DNA of 64,000 nucleotides. It comes from an uncultured Eubacteriales bacterium. GTDB lineage: Bacteria; Bacillota; Clostridia; TANB77; CAG-508. Every line of letters starts with the position of its first letter. Within the stretch, counting starts at the first letter, position 1. The translations under genes and the position numbers were made by a program. The notes beneath the pieces are model-generated. The model saw nothing but the letters and a program-made list of their open reading frames with translations, was not told where the DNA came from and ran no database searches. Location of the stretch: NCBI GenBank assembly GCA_948468315.1, contig CAOKHL010000002.1, forward strand, positions 1 through 64,000. Reading direction: 5' to 3'. This document shows, piece by piece, positions 1 to 9,291 of the stretch.

Positions 1-59
1 TAGGTTTATAGGTAAATCCTTTATTAAAAACCTAAATATATTATACAAGGAGAAAAGAT

Positions 60-1428
60 ATGAGTACAATAGCTTCGATATCTACGGCACCACGGTATAG
101 GTGGAATTGGAATTATAAGAATAAGTGGAGAAAAAACATTTGAAATTATAGAAAAAATATTTAAAGCAAAAAATCCAAAAGATATATCTGAAATAGATGG
201 ATATACAATGAAATATGGAAATATCATTGATAATGATAAGATAATAGATGAGGTTTTAGTTTCATATTTCAAAGCACCAAAAAGTTATACTACTGAGGAT
301 ATGTGTGAAATTAACTCACATGGTGGAAATGTAATTATGCGTAAAATTTTAGAGATTTGTTTAAACAATGGAGCTGAATTAGCAGAACCTGGTGAATTCA
401 CTAAAAGAGCTTTTTTAAATGGAAGAATAGACTTATCTCAAGCAGAATCAGTAATAGATATAATAAATGCAAAATCTGAAAGAGAGGCTAAAGAAGGTAT
501 AAAGCAATTAGAAGGCTTTTTAGCAGAAGCAATAAGTAGAATAAAAAAGGAAATACTGGAAGTAATTACAAATATTGAAGTTTCAATAGACTATCCAGAA
601 TATGATACACCTGAAGTTTTGGAAGATGAATTAAGAGAAAAGATGGAGCTTATTCTAAAGAAATTAAATGAATTAGAGAAAACGTTTGATAATGGAAAGA
701 TAATTAAAGAAGGAATAAAAACAGCAATTATAGGAAGACCTAATGCTGGAAAATCTTCTCTTTTAAATGCGATATTAAAAGAAGATAGGGCAATAGTTAC
801 AGAATTTGAAGGAACAACAAGAGATACAATAGAAGAATTTGTAAATATTAATGGTATTCCTTTAAAATTGATTGATACAGCAGGAATAAGAGATACTAAA
901 AATGAAGTGGAAAGAATTGGAATTGAAAAATCAAGAAAAATGGCTAAGGATGCAGATTTAGTAATTTTAATAATTGATGGAAGTAAAGAATTAAGCTTGG
1001 ATGATAAAGAAATTTTGAATATTGTAAACAGAAGTAGGACTATTGTTATTTTAAATAAGATGGATTTAGAACAAAAAATAAATGAAAATACAGAAGTTAT
1101 TAAAGATTTTGATAATATTATAAAGATTTCAGCTTTGAAAAAAGAAGGAATAAATGATTTATACAATAAGATTACTGACTTGTTTAATCTAAATGATATT
1201 AGTATTGATAATGATATTGTTATTACAAATGAGAGGCACAAAGTATTAATTAGAAAAGCTAAGGAAGATTTAATTTCAGCAAGAAATGGATTAGATAATA
1301 ATATGCCGATTGATATTGTTGCTATTGGATTAAAAGATGTTTTAAGTGATTTAGGAGAAATTACAGGAGAAGAAGCAAGTGAAGAAATAATTAATGAAAT
1401 TTTTGCTAGATTTTGTTTGGGAAAATAG
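60..1428 (+). CDS. mnmE: tRNA uridine-5-carboxymethylaminomethyl modification GTPase MnmE (needs +1 recoding)
   Basis: MnmE works with MnmG to modify U34 in the wobble position of certain tRNAs. The start ATG at 60 follows AAGGAG. The N-terminal folate-binding domain opens with IASISTAP, then an extra C at 93 makes an in-frame CGG. Skipping it gives GIGGIGIIRISG, the conserved MnmE N-terminus, and a 455-residue protein of normal length. The G domain shows GRPNAGKSS (about residue 225), DTAGIRD and NKMD, and the protein ends in the family's CLGK C-terminus. It sits first in the origin-proximal mnmE-mnmG-rsmG-parA-parB order, 386 bases before mnmG. Without recoding translation would need an internal start near 208 and would lose 49 residues, so I read this as one intact recoded gene. 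Family assignment is certain; recoding is inferred. Confidence 0.95.
93..96 (+). other. In-frame CGG(T) +1 recoding site in mnmE
   Basis: CCA is followed by CGG in the zero frame; skipping C93 gives GGT (Gly12) and the conserved GIGGIG segment of MnmE. Confidence 0.85.
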
Positions 1429-1814
1429 ATATAAACAAATCAATCAGAATCAAAAATAAGCAATTTTGGTGTGTAAAACAAATAACTTGTTGTTTAAAAT
1501 ATAAAAACGAAATATGACGATTGTGAATGCAAATTACCCAAAATGTTTTTTGGGGTTGGAAATTATAAAAATGAAAAAATAAATATATAGTTATTTTTTA
1601 TAAATTATAAGAATAATAATTATGAAAACTTCTAGAATGAGAGTTATTTAGAGATTCGAACCGAACAAGAAAAATGTTATGTAAATTAAAAAATAGAACG
1701 TATTTTCTTGTTCCACAGAAAAAATTGCTGGAAAAATTTGGAATACAAAAACGTACACAGTACAGTCAAATGAACATTTACAATAAAAATTGGAAAATAA
1801 AGGAGTGAAAATAT
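1429..1814. other. 386-base intergenic region before mnmG
   Basis: No gene is supported here. A weak hairpin (CCCAAAA / TTTTGGGG, about 1537-1556) could end the mnmE transcript. A TGTTCCAC half-site lies at 1709-1716; the same motif in opposite orientation recurs twice upstream of parA. An AAAGGAG ribosome site precedes mnmG. Confidence 0.5.
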
Positions 1815-3692
1815 ATGAGTTATTTAGCAGGAGAATATGATGTAGCAGTAATTGGTGCGGGGCATGCTGGTTGTGAGGCAGCTTTAGCAAGTGCAAGATT
1901 AGGAATGAAAACATTAGTGTTTTCTATAAGCTTAGAGGCAGTGGCTAATATGCCATGTAACCCTCATATAGGAGGAAGTTCTAAAGGACATCTAGTAAGA
2001 GAAATAGATTGTCTTGGGGGAGAAATGGGAAAGAATATTGACAAGACAATGATTCAAATTAAAATGCTTAATACTTCTAAAGGACCAGCAGTGCATTCAT
2101 TAAGAGCACAAGCAGACAGAAAAAGATATCAAATGGAAATGAAACATACTTTAGAAAAACAAAAAAACTTGGAAATAAAGCAAGCAGAGATTGTTAATAT
2201 TAATGTAGAAAATGGTAAAGTTAAATCTATAGAAACAGACTTAGGAGCAATATATAATGTTAAAAGTATAATTGTTGCAACAGGTACTTATTTAAGAGGT
2301 AAGATTTTTATTGGAGACTATACAAAGGAAAGTGGTCCAGATGGAGTTTTTCCAGCTAATAAATTATCTAAATGTTTAGAGGGATTAGGTGTTAATTTGA
2401 TTAGATTTAAAACAGGAACACCAGCTAGGATAAATAGAAAAAGTATAGATTTTAGCAAAATGGAAGTACAAAAAGGAGATGACAATATAGTTCCATTTTC
2501 TTTAGATGATGAAATAAAAGATTTCAAGCAGCAAGATTGTTATCTAACATACACAAATGAAGAAACTCATAAAATTATTAAAGAAAATTTACATAGATCA
2601 CCATTATATGGTGGAATGATAGAAGGAACAGGACCTAGATATTGTCCTTCTATTGAAGATAAAGTAGTTAGATTTAGTGATAAACCAAGACATCAAGTAT
2701 TTATTGAGCCAGTAGGATTAGATACTGATGAAATGTATGCTCAAGGAATGAGTTCATCACTTCCAGAGGATGTTCAAATTGCAATGTATAGGACTCTTCC
2801 AGGATTAGAAAATTGTGAATTTACAAGACCAGCATATGCGATAGAATATGATTCAATAGATCCATCAAAATTAAAGCTTTCTTTAGAATATAAAGATATA
2901 GAAGGATTGTTTTTTGCAGGCCAAACAAATGGAACATCTGGATATGAGGAAGCTGCATGTCAAGGGTTAATTGCTGGAATAAATAGTAGTTTAAAGATAA
3001 AAGGAAAAGATCCTCTTATTTTAGATAGAACTCAAGGATATATTGGCGTATTAATAGATGATATTGTAACAAAAGGAACTAATGAGCCATATAGAATGAT
3101 GACTTCTCGTGCAGAATATAGGCTTTTATTGCGTCAAGATAATGCAGATTTAAGACTTACACAAATAGGATATGATATTGGTTTAATATCAGAAGAAAGA
3201 TATCAAAAGTTTTTATTAAAAAAAGCAAATATTGAAAAAGAAATAAATAGATTAAAAAGTACAGTAGTAAAGCCAACAGATGAAGTAAATAAATTTCTTA
3301 TAGAAAAAGGAACTAGGCCATTATCAACTGGTTCAAAGCTTTCAGAATTATTGAAGAGAACTGAAATTACATATAAAGATTTGGAAATAATAGATAAAGA
3401 AAGGCCAGAATTATCTAAACAAGAGAAAGAGGAAGTTGAAATCCAAATAAAATATGAAGGTTATATAAATATGGAAGAAGAGCAAGTCAAGAAATTCAAA
3501 AAAATGGAAGGAAAGGCTCTATCTGAAGATATTAAATATCAAGATATAAAAGGACTAAGCCTAGAAGCTAGGCAAAAATTAGATAAAATAAAACCTATGT
3601 CAATTGGACAAGCATCAAGGATTTCAGGAGTTTCTCCAGCTGATATAAATGTACTTCTAATTTTTCTACAAATGAGAAATAAAAAAGATTAA
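1815..3692 (+). CDS. mnmG: tRNA uridine-5-carboxymethylaminomethyl modification enzyme MnmG
   Basis: This is the FAD-dependent partner of MnmE in wobble-U34 modification. At 625 residues it has normal family length. The N-terminal dinucleotide-binding motif [11 protein letters not shown] is followed by the family signatures [21 protein letters not shown] and [15 protein letters not shown], and the C-terminal helical tail that contacts MnmE and tRNA is present. The ATG at 1815 follows AAAGGAG with good spacing. No in-frame CGG is present. The gene precedes rsmG by 50 bases, consistent with co-transcription. Confidence 0.97.
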   Translation: MSYLAGEYDVAVIGAGHAGCEAALASARLGMKTLVFSISLEAVANMPCNPHIGGSSKGHLVREIDCLGGEMGKNIDKTMIQIKMLNTSKGPAVHSLRAQADRKRYQMEMKHTLEKQKNLEIKQAEIVNINVENGKVKSIETDLGAIYNVKSIIVATGTYLRGKIFIGDYTKESGPDGVFPANKLSKCLEGLGVNLIRFKTGTPARINRKSIDFSKMEVQKGDDNIVPFSLDDEIKDFKQQDCYLTYTNEETHKIIKENLHRSPLYGGMIEGTGPRYCPSIEDKVVRFSDKPRHQVFIEPVGLDTDEMYAQGMSSSLPEDVQIAMYRTLPGLENCEFTRPAYAIEYDSIDPSKLKLSLEYKDIEGLFFAGQTNGTSGYEEAACQGLIAGINSSLKIKGKDPLILDRTQGYIGVLIDDIVTKGTNEPYRMMTSRAEYRLLLRQDNADLRLTQIGYDIGLISEERYQKFLLKKANIEKEINRLKSTVVKPTDEVNKFLIEKGTRPLSTGSKLSELLKRTEITYKDLEIIDKERPELSKQEKEEVEIQIKYEGYINMEEEQVKKFKKMEGKALSEDIKYQDIKGLSLEARQKLDKIKPMSIGQASRISGVSPADINVLLIFLQMRNKKD

Positions 3693-3742
3693 ATTTGTGG
3701 AGAAAGATTGTTTTAAAATATAGTAGGAAAGGAAATTTTTAA

Positions 3743-4462
3743 ATGAATGAACAATTTAGCCAGAATTTAGAAAATTTATTAAAAAAGATAGATATAGAAA
3801 TAAAAAATGAGGAAATAGTTCAATTTTATGAATACATGAAAATTCTTATTGAGTGGAATGAAAAAATTAATTTAACTGCAATAACAGAAGCAAATGATAT
3901 AATACTAAAACATTTTGTAGATTCTTTAACTATTAATAAGTATTTAAAAAATAATGAAAAAATTGTAGACATAGGAACTGGAGCAGGTTTCCCAGGTATT
4001 CCTTTAGCGATAATGAATAAAACAAATGAAATTTTTTTGGTAGATTCATTAAATAAAAGGATTAATTTTTTAAATGAAGTTAAACAAAATATAAAATTGG
4101 ATAATATTACAACAATTCATTCAAGAGCAGAAGATTTTGGACAAAATAAATTATATAGAGAAAAATTTGATATAGCTGTTTCTCGTGCAGTAGCAAATTT
4201 AAGTGTTTTATTAGAATATTTACTTCCAGCAGTTAAAGTTGGTGGAAAAGTTATATGTATGAAAGGAAGTCAAATTGAAGAAGAAATTAATGAGGCTAAA
4301 TTTGCAATAAATGAATTAGGTGGAAAGATAAACAAAGTGGAAGATTTTTATTTACCAGGTACAGATATGAAAAGAAATGTAATTGTAATTGAAAAAATAA
4401 AATCTACACCTAAAAAATATCCGAGAAAGGCAGGAATGCCATCAAAACAGCCATTAAGGTAA
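3743..4462 (+). CDS. rsmG: 16S rRNA (guanine-527 N7) methyltransferase RsmG
   Basis: RsmG (GidB) methylates G527 in the 530 loop of 16S rRNA using S-adenosylmethionine. The 239-residue protein has the SAM-binding motif VDIGTGAGFPGIPLA at about residues 74-88, the upstream LTAI helix typical of the family, and a basic C-terminal tail. The ATG at 3743 follows GGAAAGGA. It lies immediately after mnmG in the conserved order and is followed by a strong terminator. Confidence 0.96.
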   Translation: MNEQFSQNLENLLKKIDIEIKNEEIVQFYEYMKILIEWNEKINLTAITEANDIILKHFVDSLTINKYLKNNEKIVDIGTGAGFPGIPLAIMNKTNEIFLVDSLNKRINFLNEVKQNIKLDNITTIHSRAEDFGQNKLYREKFDIAVSRAVANLSVLLEYLLPAVKVGGKVICMKGSQIEEEINEAKFAINELGGKINKVEDFYLPGTDMKRNVIVIEKIKSTPKKYPRKAGMPSKQPLR

Positions 4463-4490
4463 ATGGTATTATTATATATATTAAAAGAGA

Positions 4491-4540
4491 AATCTAATAT
4501 AATAGGGTTTTAACCTTTGATTATATTAGATTTTTTTTAA
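4491..4540 (+). terminator. Rho-independent terminator after rsmG
   Basis: A perfect 13-bp stem (AATCTAATATAAT at 4491-4503 with its complement at 4520-4532) is followed by a T run. Confidence 0.85.
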
Positions 4541-4573
4541 AATTATGGCAAATAGTTTTAAATAAATTTTTCT

Positions 4574-4594
4574 GTGGAACAATTCCGTGGAACA
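4574..4594 (+). promoter_or_regulatory. Two parS-like half-sites (GTGGAACA) upstream of parA
   Basis: GTGGAACA occurs at 4574-4581 and 4587-4594, 13 bases apart as direct repeats. Each resembles a half of a ParB parS site (GTGAAACA), but no full palindrome is formed. They could equally be DnaA-box-like sequences. The location between rsmG and parAB is suggestive; the binding protein is a guess. Confidence 0.3.
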
Positions 4595-4822
4595 TTTATT
4601 TTTAGCGAACAAACAAATTTTAAATAGTGTCGAATTTTGTCGAAAGTAAAATAACTATGTAAACACAGCACATACAGGAATAATTTTTTGTTAAAATTAG
4701 GAATTTTATATTGACATATATTAAATATTTGTATATTATAACTATATTAAAAAATAACAAAAGAATATAAAAAAGTTTACATAAACATACAAAGATAAAG
4801 AGGATTAATTGGAGGGAGTAAA

Positions 4823-5614
4823 TTGGGAAAAATAATAGCAGTAGCAAATCAAAAAGGTGGAGTAGGAAAAACAACTACAACAGTTAATTTAAGCACAATT
4901 TTAGCTAAAAGGGGGAAAAAGGTATTATTAATAGATACTGACCCACAAGGAAATGCAACAAGTGGTTTAGGAGTAGAAAAAGAATCAGAATTATCTACAT
5001 ATGATTTATTAATAACTGATGTTGCAGCAGAAGATATAGTACAAGAAACAGCTATAAAAAATTTATACATATCTCCTTCAAATATGAACCTTGCAGGAGC
5101 TGAAGTTCAATTGGTTTCAATGATGTCAAGAGAACAAAGAATGAAGGAAAAATTAGATGTTATAAAAAATAAATTTGATTTTATTCTAATAGATTGTCCA
5201 CCATCATTAGGTTTAATTACATTAAATGCATTTACAGCATCAGATAGTGTCCTTATACCAGTACAATGTGAATATTATGCATTAGAAGGATTAGGACAAC
5301 TTTTAAATACTGTTGAACTTGTTAGAAAGCATTTAAATAAAAACTTGTATGTTGAAGGAGCACTATTGACAATGTATGACATAAGGACAAACCTTGCAAA
5401 TCAAGTGGTAAAAGAAGTAAAGAGATTTTTTCAAAACAAAGTATATAAAACAGTAATACCAAGAAATGTAAGAGTAAGTGAAGCACCTAGTTATGGAATG
5501 CCAATAACAATATATGACCCAAAATCTAAAGGGGCAAGAAGTTATGAGAAATTTGCAAAAGAATTTTTAAAATTAAATGAGCAAGAGCAAAAGGCTAGAA
5601 TGGCAAGACAATAA
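4823..5614 (+). CDS. parA: Chromosome partitioning ATPase ParA/Soj
   Basis: This ParA/Soj Walker-type ATPase works with ParB on origin segregation and, in Bacillus relatives, influences DnaA. The 263-residue protein has the deviant Walker A KGGVGKTTTTVN near the N-terminus, DPQGNATSGLG, the Walker B region FILIDCPPSLG, and the conserved SEAPSYGMPI block near the C-terminus. It uses a TTG start at 4823 preceded by TGGAGGGAG. The parB coding region follows after 55 bases, in the usual origin-proximal pair. Confidence 0.95.
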   Translation: MGKIIAVANQKGGVGKTTTTVNLSTILAKRGKKVLLIDTDPQGNATSGLGVEKESELSTYDLLITDVAAEDIVQETAIKNLYISPSNMNLAGAEVQLVSMMSREQRMKEKLDVIKNKFDFILIDCPPSLGLITLNAFTASDSVLIPVQCEYYALEGLGQLLNTVELVRKHLNKNLYVEGALLTMYDIRTNLANQVVKEVKRFFQNKVYKTVIPRNVRVSEAPSYGMPITIYDPKSKGARSYEKFAKEFLKLNEQEQKARMARQ

Positions 5615-5669
5615 TAGTAAAGTAAAAAGAAAAGATAAATACAATAAAAATCAAGAAAGGGTGATACAA

Positions 5670-6518
5670 ATGGTAAAAAAAACAGGACTAGGAAAGGGAT
5701 TAGATGCATTATTTTCAATGCCAGTAGTTGAAGAAGAACAAAAAAAGGAAAATGATATTTTAAAAAATTTAAAATTAATAGATATAGAGCCAAATAGAGA
5801 CCAAGCGAGAAAGACATTTGATGAAGAGGCACTTTCAGAGCTTGCAGAATCAATAAAAATGTATGGAGTAATTCAACCAATAGTAGTTACAGAAAAAGAA
5901 GGCTATTATTCAATAATTGCAGGAGAAAGAAGATGGAGAGCTGCAAAACAAGCAGGACTAAATGAAATTCCAGCAATAATTAGAGAAGATGATGATAGAA
6001 AAAATCAACAAATATCATTAATAGAAAATATGCAAAGAGAAGATTTAAATGCATATGAAAAAGCAGCAGGTATCAAATCATTAATGGATGATTATCATTT
6101 AACACAAGAAGAAATAGCAAAAGTTTTGGGAAAAGGAAGAAGTAGTATTGCAAATTCTGTAAGAGTATTAAATTTAGCACCAGCTGTGTTAGAACTTGCA
6201 AAGCAAGGAAAATTAACAGAAGGACATTGTAAAGCTTTACTTGCAATTACAGACCCTAGAAAACAATTTGACATGGCAACAAGAATGATTGAAAAAGGGG
6301 AAACAGTAAGACAAGCAGAGAAGAAGGTACATCACCAAAAAAATCATAAAGAAGTAGCTGAAAAATATAGTATTGTATATAAAGATATAGAAGATACTTT
6401 CCAAGGATTTTTTGGTACAAAAGTAAAAGTTGATGCAGGAAAAAGAAGTGGAAAGATAATAATAAATTACACTAACAATGATGACCTAGAAAGAATTTTA
6501 GGTTTAATAAAAGATTAA
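5670..6518 (+). CDS. parB: Chromosome partitioning protein ParB/Spo0J
   Basis: ParB is the CTP-dependent DNA clamp that loads at parS sites. The 282-residue protein starts at ATG 5670 after GAAAGGG, giving the typical GLGKGLDALF N-terminus. A further upstream in-frame start would add a non-conserved basic leader overlapping parA and is rejected. The GERRWRAAK CTP/ParB box lies at about residues 90-98, followed by the helix-turn-helix (TQEEIAKVLGKGRSSIAN) and a C-terminal dimerisation region. It lies downstream of parA. Confidence 0.95.
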   Translation: MVKKTGLGKGLDALFSMPVVEEEQKKENDILKNLKLIDIEPNRDQARKTFDEEALSELAESIKMYGVIQPIVVTEKEGYYSIIAGERRWRAAKQAGLNEIPAIIREDDDRKNQQISLIENMQREDLNAYEKAAGIKSLMDDYHLTQEEIAKVLGKGRSSIANSVRVLNLAPAVLELAKQGKLTEGHCKALLAITDPRKQFDMATRMIEKGETVRQAEKKVHHQKNHKEVAEKYSIVYKDIEDTFQGFFGTKVKVDAGKRSGKIIINYTNNDDLERILGLIKD

Positions 6519-6630
6519 TATTAAAACTTGTTTTGAATATAAATAAAAATATACTAATTATAAGAATTTTATATGTAATTAAATATCTAATAAAAACAGA
6601 AGAACCAAAATAAGAGACTAGGAGGATAAA

Positions 6631-7110
6631 TTGAGTTTTTTACATAGTGATTTATTTTTAATAATATTATTTATTTTGAACATAATATTATTAATATGTT
6701 CAATTATAAGTAATATTAGAATAAAGAATATTCATAAAAAAGATAAAATTTTTATGGAGAAATTAGGGGATGGAAAAAATATAAAAGAAGATTTAGAAAA
6801 ATATATGCATAGAGTTTCTACTGCTGAGGAAGAAATTAGAAAGCTTTCAGTACATTATAAGGAATTGGACAAAAAGACAGAGAAGTGTATTCAAAAAGTT
6901 GGTATAGTAAGATATAATGCATATAAAGATACTGGAAGTGACTTAAGTTTTGCAGTATGTTTGTTAGATGAAAAAAATAATGGAATTGTTTTTAATGGTA
7001 TTTATTCAAGAGATATGTCAAATATTTATGCTAAACCTATTGAAGATGGAAAGTCAAAATATAAGGTGACTCCAGAGGAGCAAGAGGCTATAAGTAGGGC
7101 TATGAATTAG
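6631..7110 (+). CDS. DUF4446 family membrane-anchored protein
   Basis: This 159-residue protein has a single N-terminal membrane helix (about residues 7-29), a coiled-coil segment, and a C-terminal domain with VGIVRYNAYKDTGSDLSFAVCLLD, which I recognise as the DUF4446 family. That family is commonly found next to parB in clostridia. Its function is unknown. It uses a TTG start at 6631 preceded by CTAGGAGG. It is the last gene before the integrated element. Confidence 0.85.
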   Translation: MSFLHSDLFLIILFILNIILLICSIISNIRIKNIHKKDKIFMEKLGDGKNIKEDLEKYMHRVSTAEEEIRKLSVHYKELDKKTEKCIQKVGIVRYNAYKDTGSDLSFAVCLLDEKNNGIVFNGIYSRDMSNIYAKPIEDGKSKYKVTPEEQEAISRAMN

Positions 7111-7188
7111 AGTTTATAGATTAAATAAGACAGTTTAAAGTTATTAGCGACAGAAGGTCATAAAAATAAATTTAATAATAACTAAATG

Positions 7189-7297
7189 AAAAAATTTCTA
7201 AAAAATTTTTAAAATTAAGTATTGACAAAAGCCTAAAAGTTGTGTTATTATAGACAAGGTTTAGGCAAATGGAGAGGTGGTCGAGTTGGTTTATGGC
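7189..7297 (+). repeat. Left 109-bp direct repeat (attachment region) with truncated tRNA-Ser
   Basis: This segment matches 11782-11890. The last 76 bases are identical and carry a promoter (TTGACA at 7222, TATTAT at 7246) and the first 27 bases of tRNA-Ser(UGA). After position 27 of the tRNA the sequence diverges, so this copy is a non-functional tRNA remnant at the left end of the integrated element. Confidence 0.9.
7271..7297 (+). pseudogene. 5' fragment of tRNA-Ser(UGA)
   Basis: These 27 bases equal the 5' end of the intact tRNA-Ser(UGA) at 11864. The fragment stops before the anticodon stem and still has its own promoter, so it may be transcribed into the element. Confidence 0.85.
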
Positions 7298-7380
7298 TTC
7301 TTCAGGACTAATCCATACAATGTTTTTTAGTAGTAGTAAATATAATTAAATAGAATAATATAGAAGTTTTAAGTTTATTA

Positions 7381-7419
7381 AATATCACTAAATATTTTTT
7401 AATATTTAGTGATATTTTT
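7381..7419 (+). terminator. Terminator inside the left end of the element
   Basis: A 16-bp stem (7381-7396 with 7401-7416) is followed by TTTTTG. It would stop transcription from the truncated tRNA-Ser promoter before it reaches element genes. Confidence 0.75.
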
Positions 7420-7452
7420 GTGTTTGGTGACTAAATGGTGACCAAGTATAGT

Positions 7453-7719
7453 CTATTTATCTTTTATATTATTACTAAAACTAAATCCATCATAAAAACC
7501 TATTTGATAAGCTATATAGAATTCTTTTGACTTCATACTAAATATAATATTAAGAAATTTATCTAAATTTATATGTTCTTCTTTTGGGATACAGTTGTAT
7601 AATTTTTGCTGTAAATTTTCAAATATCAGACTGTCTTTTTTGTAAAATTCATTTTTATCTAACTTATTTTCAATCCTTTCATTTATAAATTCATCAAATT
7701 CAATGTTAAAATCATTCAA
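7453..7719 (-). CDS. Hypothetical protein of the integrative element
   Basis: This 88-residue acidic, helical protein (begins MNDFNIEFDEF) is not one I can assign. It has no membrane segment or clear catalytic motif. Its minus-strand start at 7719 follows an AGGAGGT ribosome site. It is transcribed divergently from the small HTH gene at 7829, with an inverted repeat between them that could be a shared operator. Probably accessory to the element. Confidence 0.6.
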   Translation of the reverse strand: MNDFNIEFDEFINERIENKLDKNEFYKKDSLIFENLQQKLYNCIPKEEHINLDKFLNIIFSMKSKEFYIAYQIGFYDGFSFSNNIKDK

Positions 7720-7730
7720 CGTAAATACCT

Positions 7731-7755
7731 CCTGTATAAATATATCCTATACAGG
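7731..7755. promoter_or_regulatory. Inverted-repeat operator between divergent element genes
   Basis: CCTGTATA at 7731-7738 is inverted at 7748-7755 with a 9-base spacer, in the divergent promoter region. This suits binding by one of the element's HTH regulators; the identity of the regulator is inferred. Confidence 0.5.
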
Positions 7756-7828
7756 ATAACATATAAGAGGATAAATGTCAACACCATAATTTTCTGTTAA
7801 AATAAATTAATCAGAAGTAGAGGAACAT

Positions 7829-8065
7829 ATGGATAATGGAATATTTGTATTAAGAAATTATGGTAAAGTAAAAATAAATATAAAACCAATAATGAAAGAG
7901 AAAAATATCACTAGAAATAAATTATCAGTTTTAACTGGTGCAACTTATAATGTAATAAATAGATATTATAATAGTGATATAAGTAGAATAGATTTAGACG
8001 TACTAGCTAGAATTTGTTATGTATTAGATTGTGATGTAGCTGATATTTTAGAGTATGAAAGATAA
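7829..8065 (+). CDS. Small Cro/CI-type HTH regulator
   Basis: This 78-residue protein consists essentially of one XRE-type helix-turn-helix (NKLSVLTGATYNVINRYYN at about residues 31-49, then LDVLARICYVLDCDVADIL). The layout matches the stand-alone YozG/Cro-like regulators common on clostridial elements. It is divergent from the gene at 7453-7719 and probably controls that region through the inverted repeat at 7731-7755. Confidence 0.75.
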   Translation: MDNGIFVLRNYGKVKINIKPIMKEKNITRNKLSVLTGATYNVINRYYNSDISRIDLDVLARICYVLDCDVADILEYER

Positions 8066-8120
8066 GAGAAAAAATACTACTTCAACATTTTAAATGTTGA
8101 AGTAGTATTTTCTCTTTTTT
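8065..8120. terminator. Bidirectional terminator between converging regulator genes
   Basis: A long stem (AGAGAAAAAATACTACTTC... at 8065-8090 with its complement at 8092-8115) has T runs on both strands. It separates the HTH gene ending at 8065 from the convergent repressor gene ending at 8129. Confidence 0.85.
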
Positions 8121-8128
8121 TAGCTATA

Positions 8129-8872
8129 TTAAATTTTTATTTCTATACTATCAATACAACATAAAATTTGATAGTCACCATTTTTTAAATATAGATTATC
8201 ATATTCATTATTAAAAGCACATAAACAAATATCTCTACCTATAAAAAATACTGTTCTAATTATAGGTTTTTTTTGTTTTTTTACCTTTACTAATATAATA
8301 TCTCCATTTTTGTATGTTTCTCGCATTACTAATCTAAGTTTACTACCTTTTGGTATTTTTCCTTCCATAGAATTATCTTCCATTTTCAAACAGGGAGCAT
8401 TATTAAATATAATATTTGTATATGAATTTTTTTTATTAATTTGGAAATCTTCCTTATCTAAAAATACTTCATCATCGTTATCTAATGTCTCTAAAATCAT
8501 TTTTGCCATAGTTTCTTTTCGATATATTTCTTTTAAAGTATTCATATCTTTATTACTTAAATTATATTTAATATTTATAAACTGTAATCCAACTTGAAAT
8601 GTTTTATCTTGAAAAATATTTAAGAATTCTATAAATTCTTTGGGAGCTTTTTCCAAATATCCTTCTAGTACTAATTCTCTATCATCGGTATTACAAATAT
8701 TGGCAATGGCTCTTGAAACATTTTCTTCTGGTGCCTTTGCCTTTTGGTTCAAAATTTTATTTATTTGTCCTCTACTTATAGGAGCATTCATCTTTTTACA
8801 TTTGTTTGATAGTTCTTCCTGTGTAATATTGGCAGTTGCTATTATATTCCTTAAAACATTTGAATACGACAT
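8129..8872 (-). CDS. CI/LexA-like repressor with S24 peptidase-type C-terminus
   Basis: This 247-residue protein has an N-terminal HTH (TQEELSNKCKKMNAPISRGQ at about residues 17-36) and a C-terminal S24-like domain with the MEDNSMEGKIPKGSKL segment holding the expected catalytic serine. A lysine-rich stretch (VKVKKQKKP) could supply the partner lysine. I start at ATG 8872 because AAGGAGGT precedes it; an upstream in-frame ATG at 8938 lacks a ribosome site. By analogy with phage CI it would keep the element quiet and respond to DNA damage; this is inferred. Confidence 0.8.
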   Translation of the reverse strand: MSYSNVLRNIIATANITQEELSNKCKKMNAPISRGQINKILNQKAKAPEENVSRAIANICNTDDRELVLEGYLEKAPKEFIEFLNIFQDKTFQVGLQFINIKYNLSNKDMNTLKEIYRKETMAKMILETLDNDDEVFLDKEDFQINKKNSYTNIIFNNAPCLKMEDNSMEGKIPKGSKLRLVMRETYKNGDIILVKVKKQKKPIIRTVFFIGRDICLCAFNNEYDNLYLKNGDYQILCCIDSIEIKI

Positions 8873-9291
8873 TATAACCTCCTTGTAAAAGCTAAAATTA
8901 CATTTTTGGATTATACAGCATTTTTTGTAATATGTCAAATTACATTGTGTGATTTATATATTTACATTTGGTTCTATGGTTTTTATAATACATTTAAGTT
9001 GCAACTCACTAGCAATATTTTTTATTTTTTCGCCTTTACAATGAGAAAAATTGTGTTACCCTCATTTGGGGGAACAAGCAAAATAGCACTTAATTAGATT
9101 AATGCTAGCAATTTCTAAATTAAAGGTTATTTCTTATAAATTACTTTGACAGATTGCTTGTTCCTAGCTTGTATGAAACACAATTTTAGAGGCTCGTTGT
9201 CAAGGCAAAAAATAAAAAATATTTCGGTAATTTTAGGGCTACCCTTACTATTAGTAGCCCCCACAACACCAAATAAAAAAGGAGAATTTTT
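8873..9291. other. Element non-coding region with replication or transfer-origin-like hairpins
   Basis: This 419-base gap lies directly upstream of the Rep gene. GGAACAAGCAA at 9071-9081 is inverted at 9154-9164. A tight hairpin GGGCTAC (9236-9242) / GTAGCCC (9254-9260) sits 31 bases before the Rep start. Rep_trans initiators nick a hairpin in a double-strand origin, so this is the best candidate for the element's origin or oriT; assignment is inferred. Confidence 0.45.

Noticed and set aside
591..1241. 216-codon antisense frame inside mnmE
   Set aside because: Shadow frame; mnmE G-domain motifs are on the other strand.
8906..9097. Plus-strand frame of 63 codons in the element's non-coding region
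   Set aside because: No ribosome site, hydrophobic low-complexity product, and it overlaps the repressor leader and origin-like repeats.
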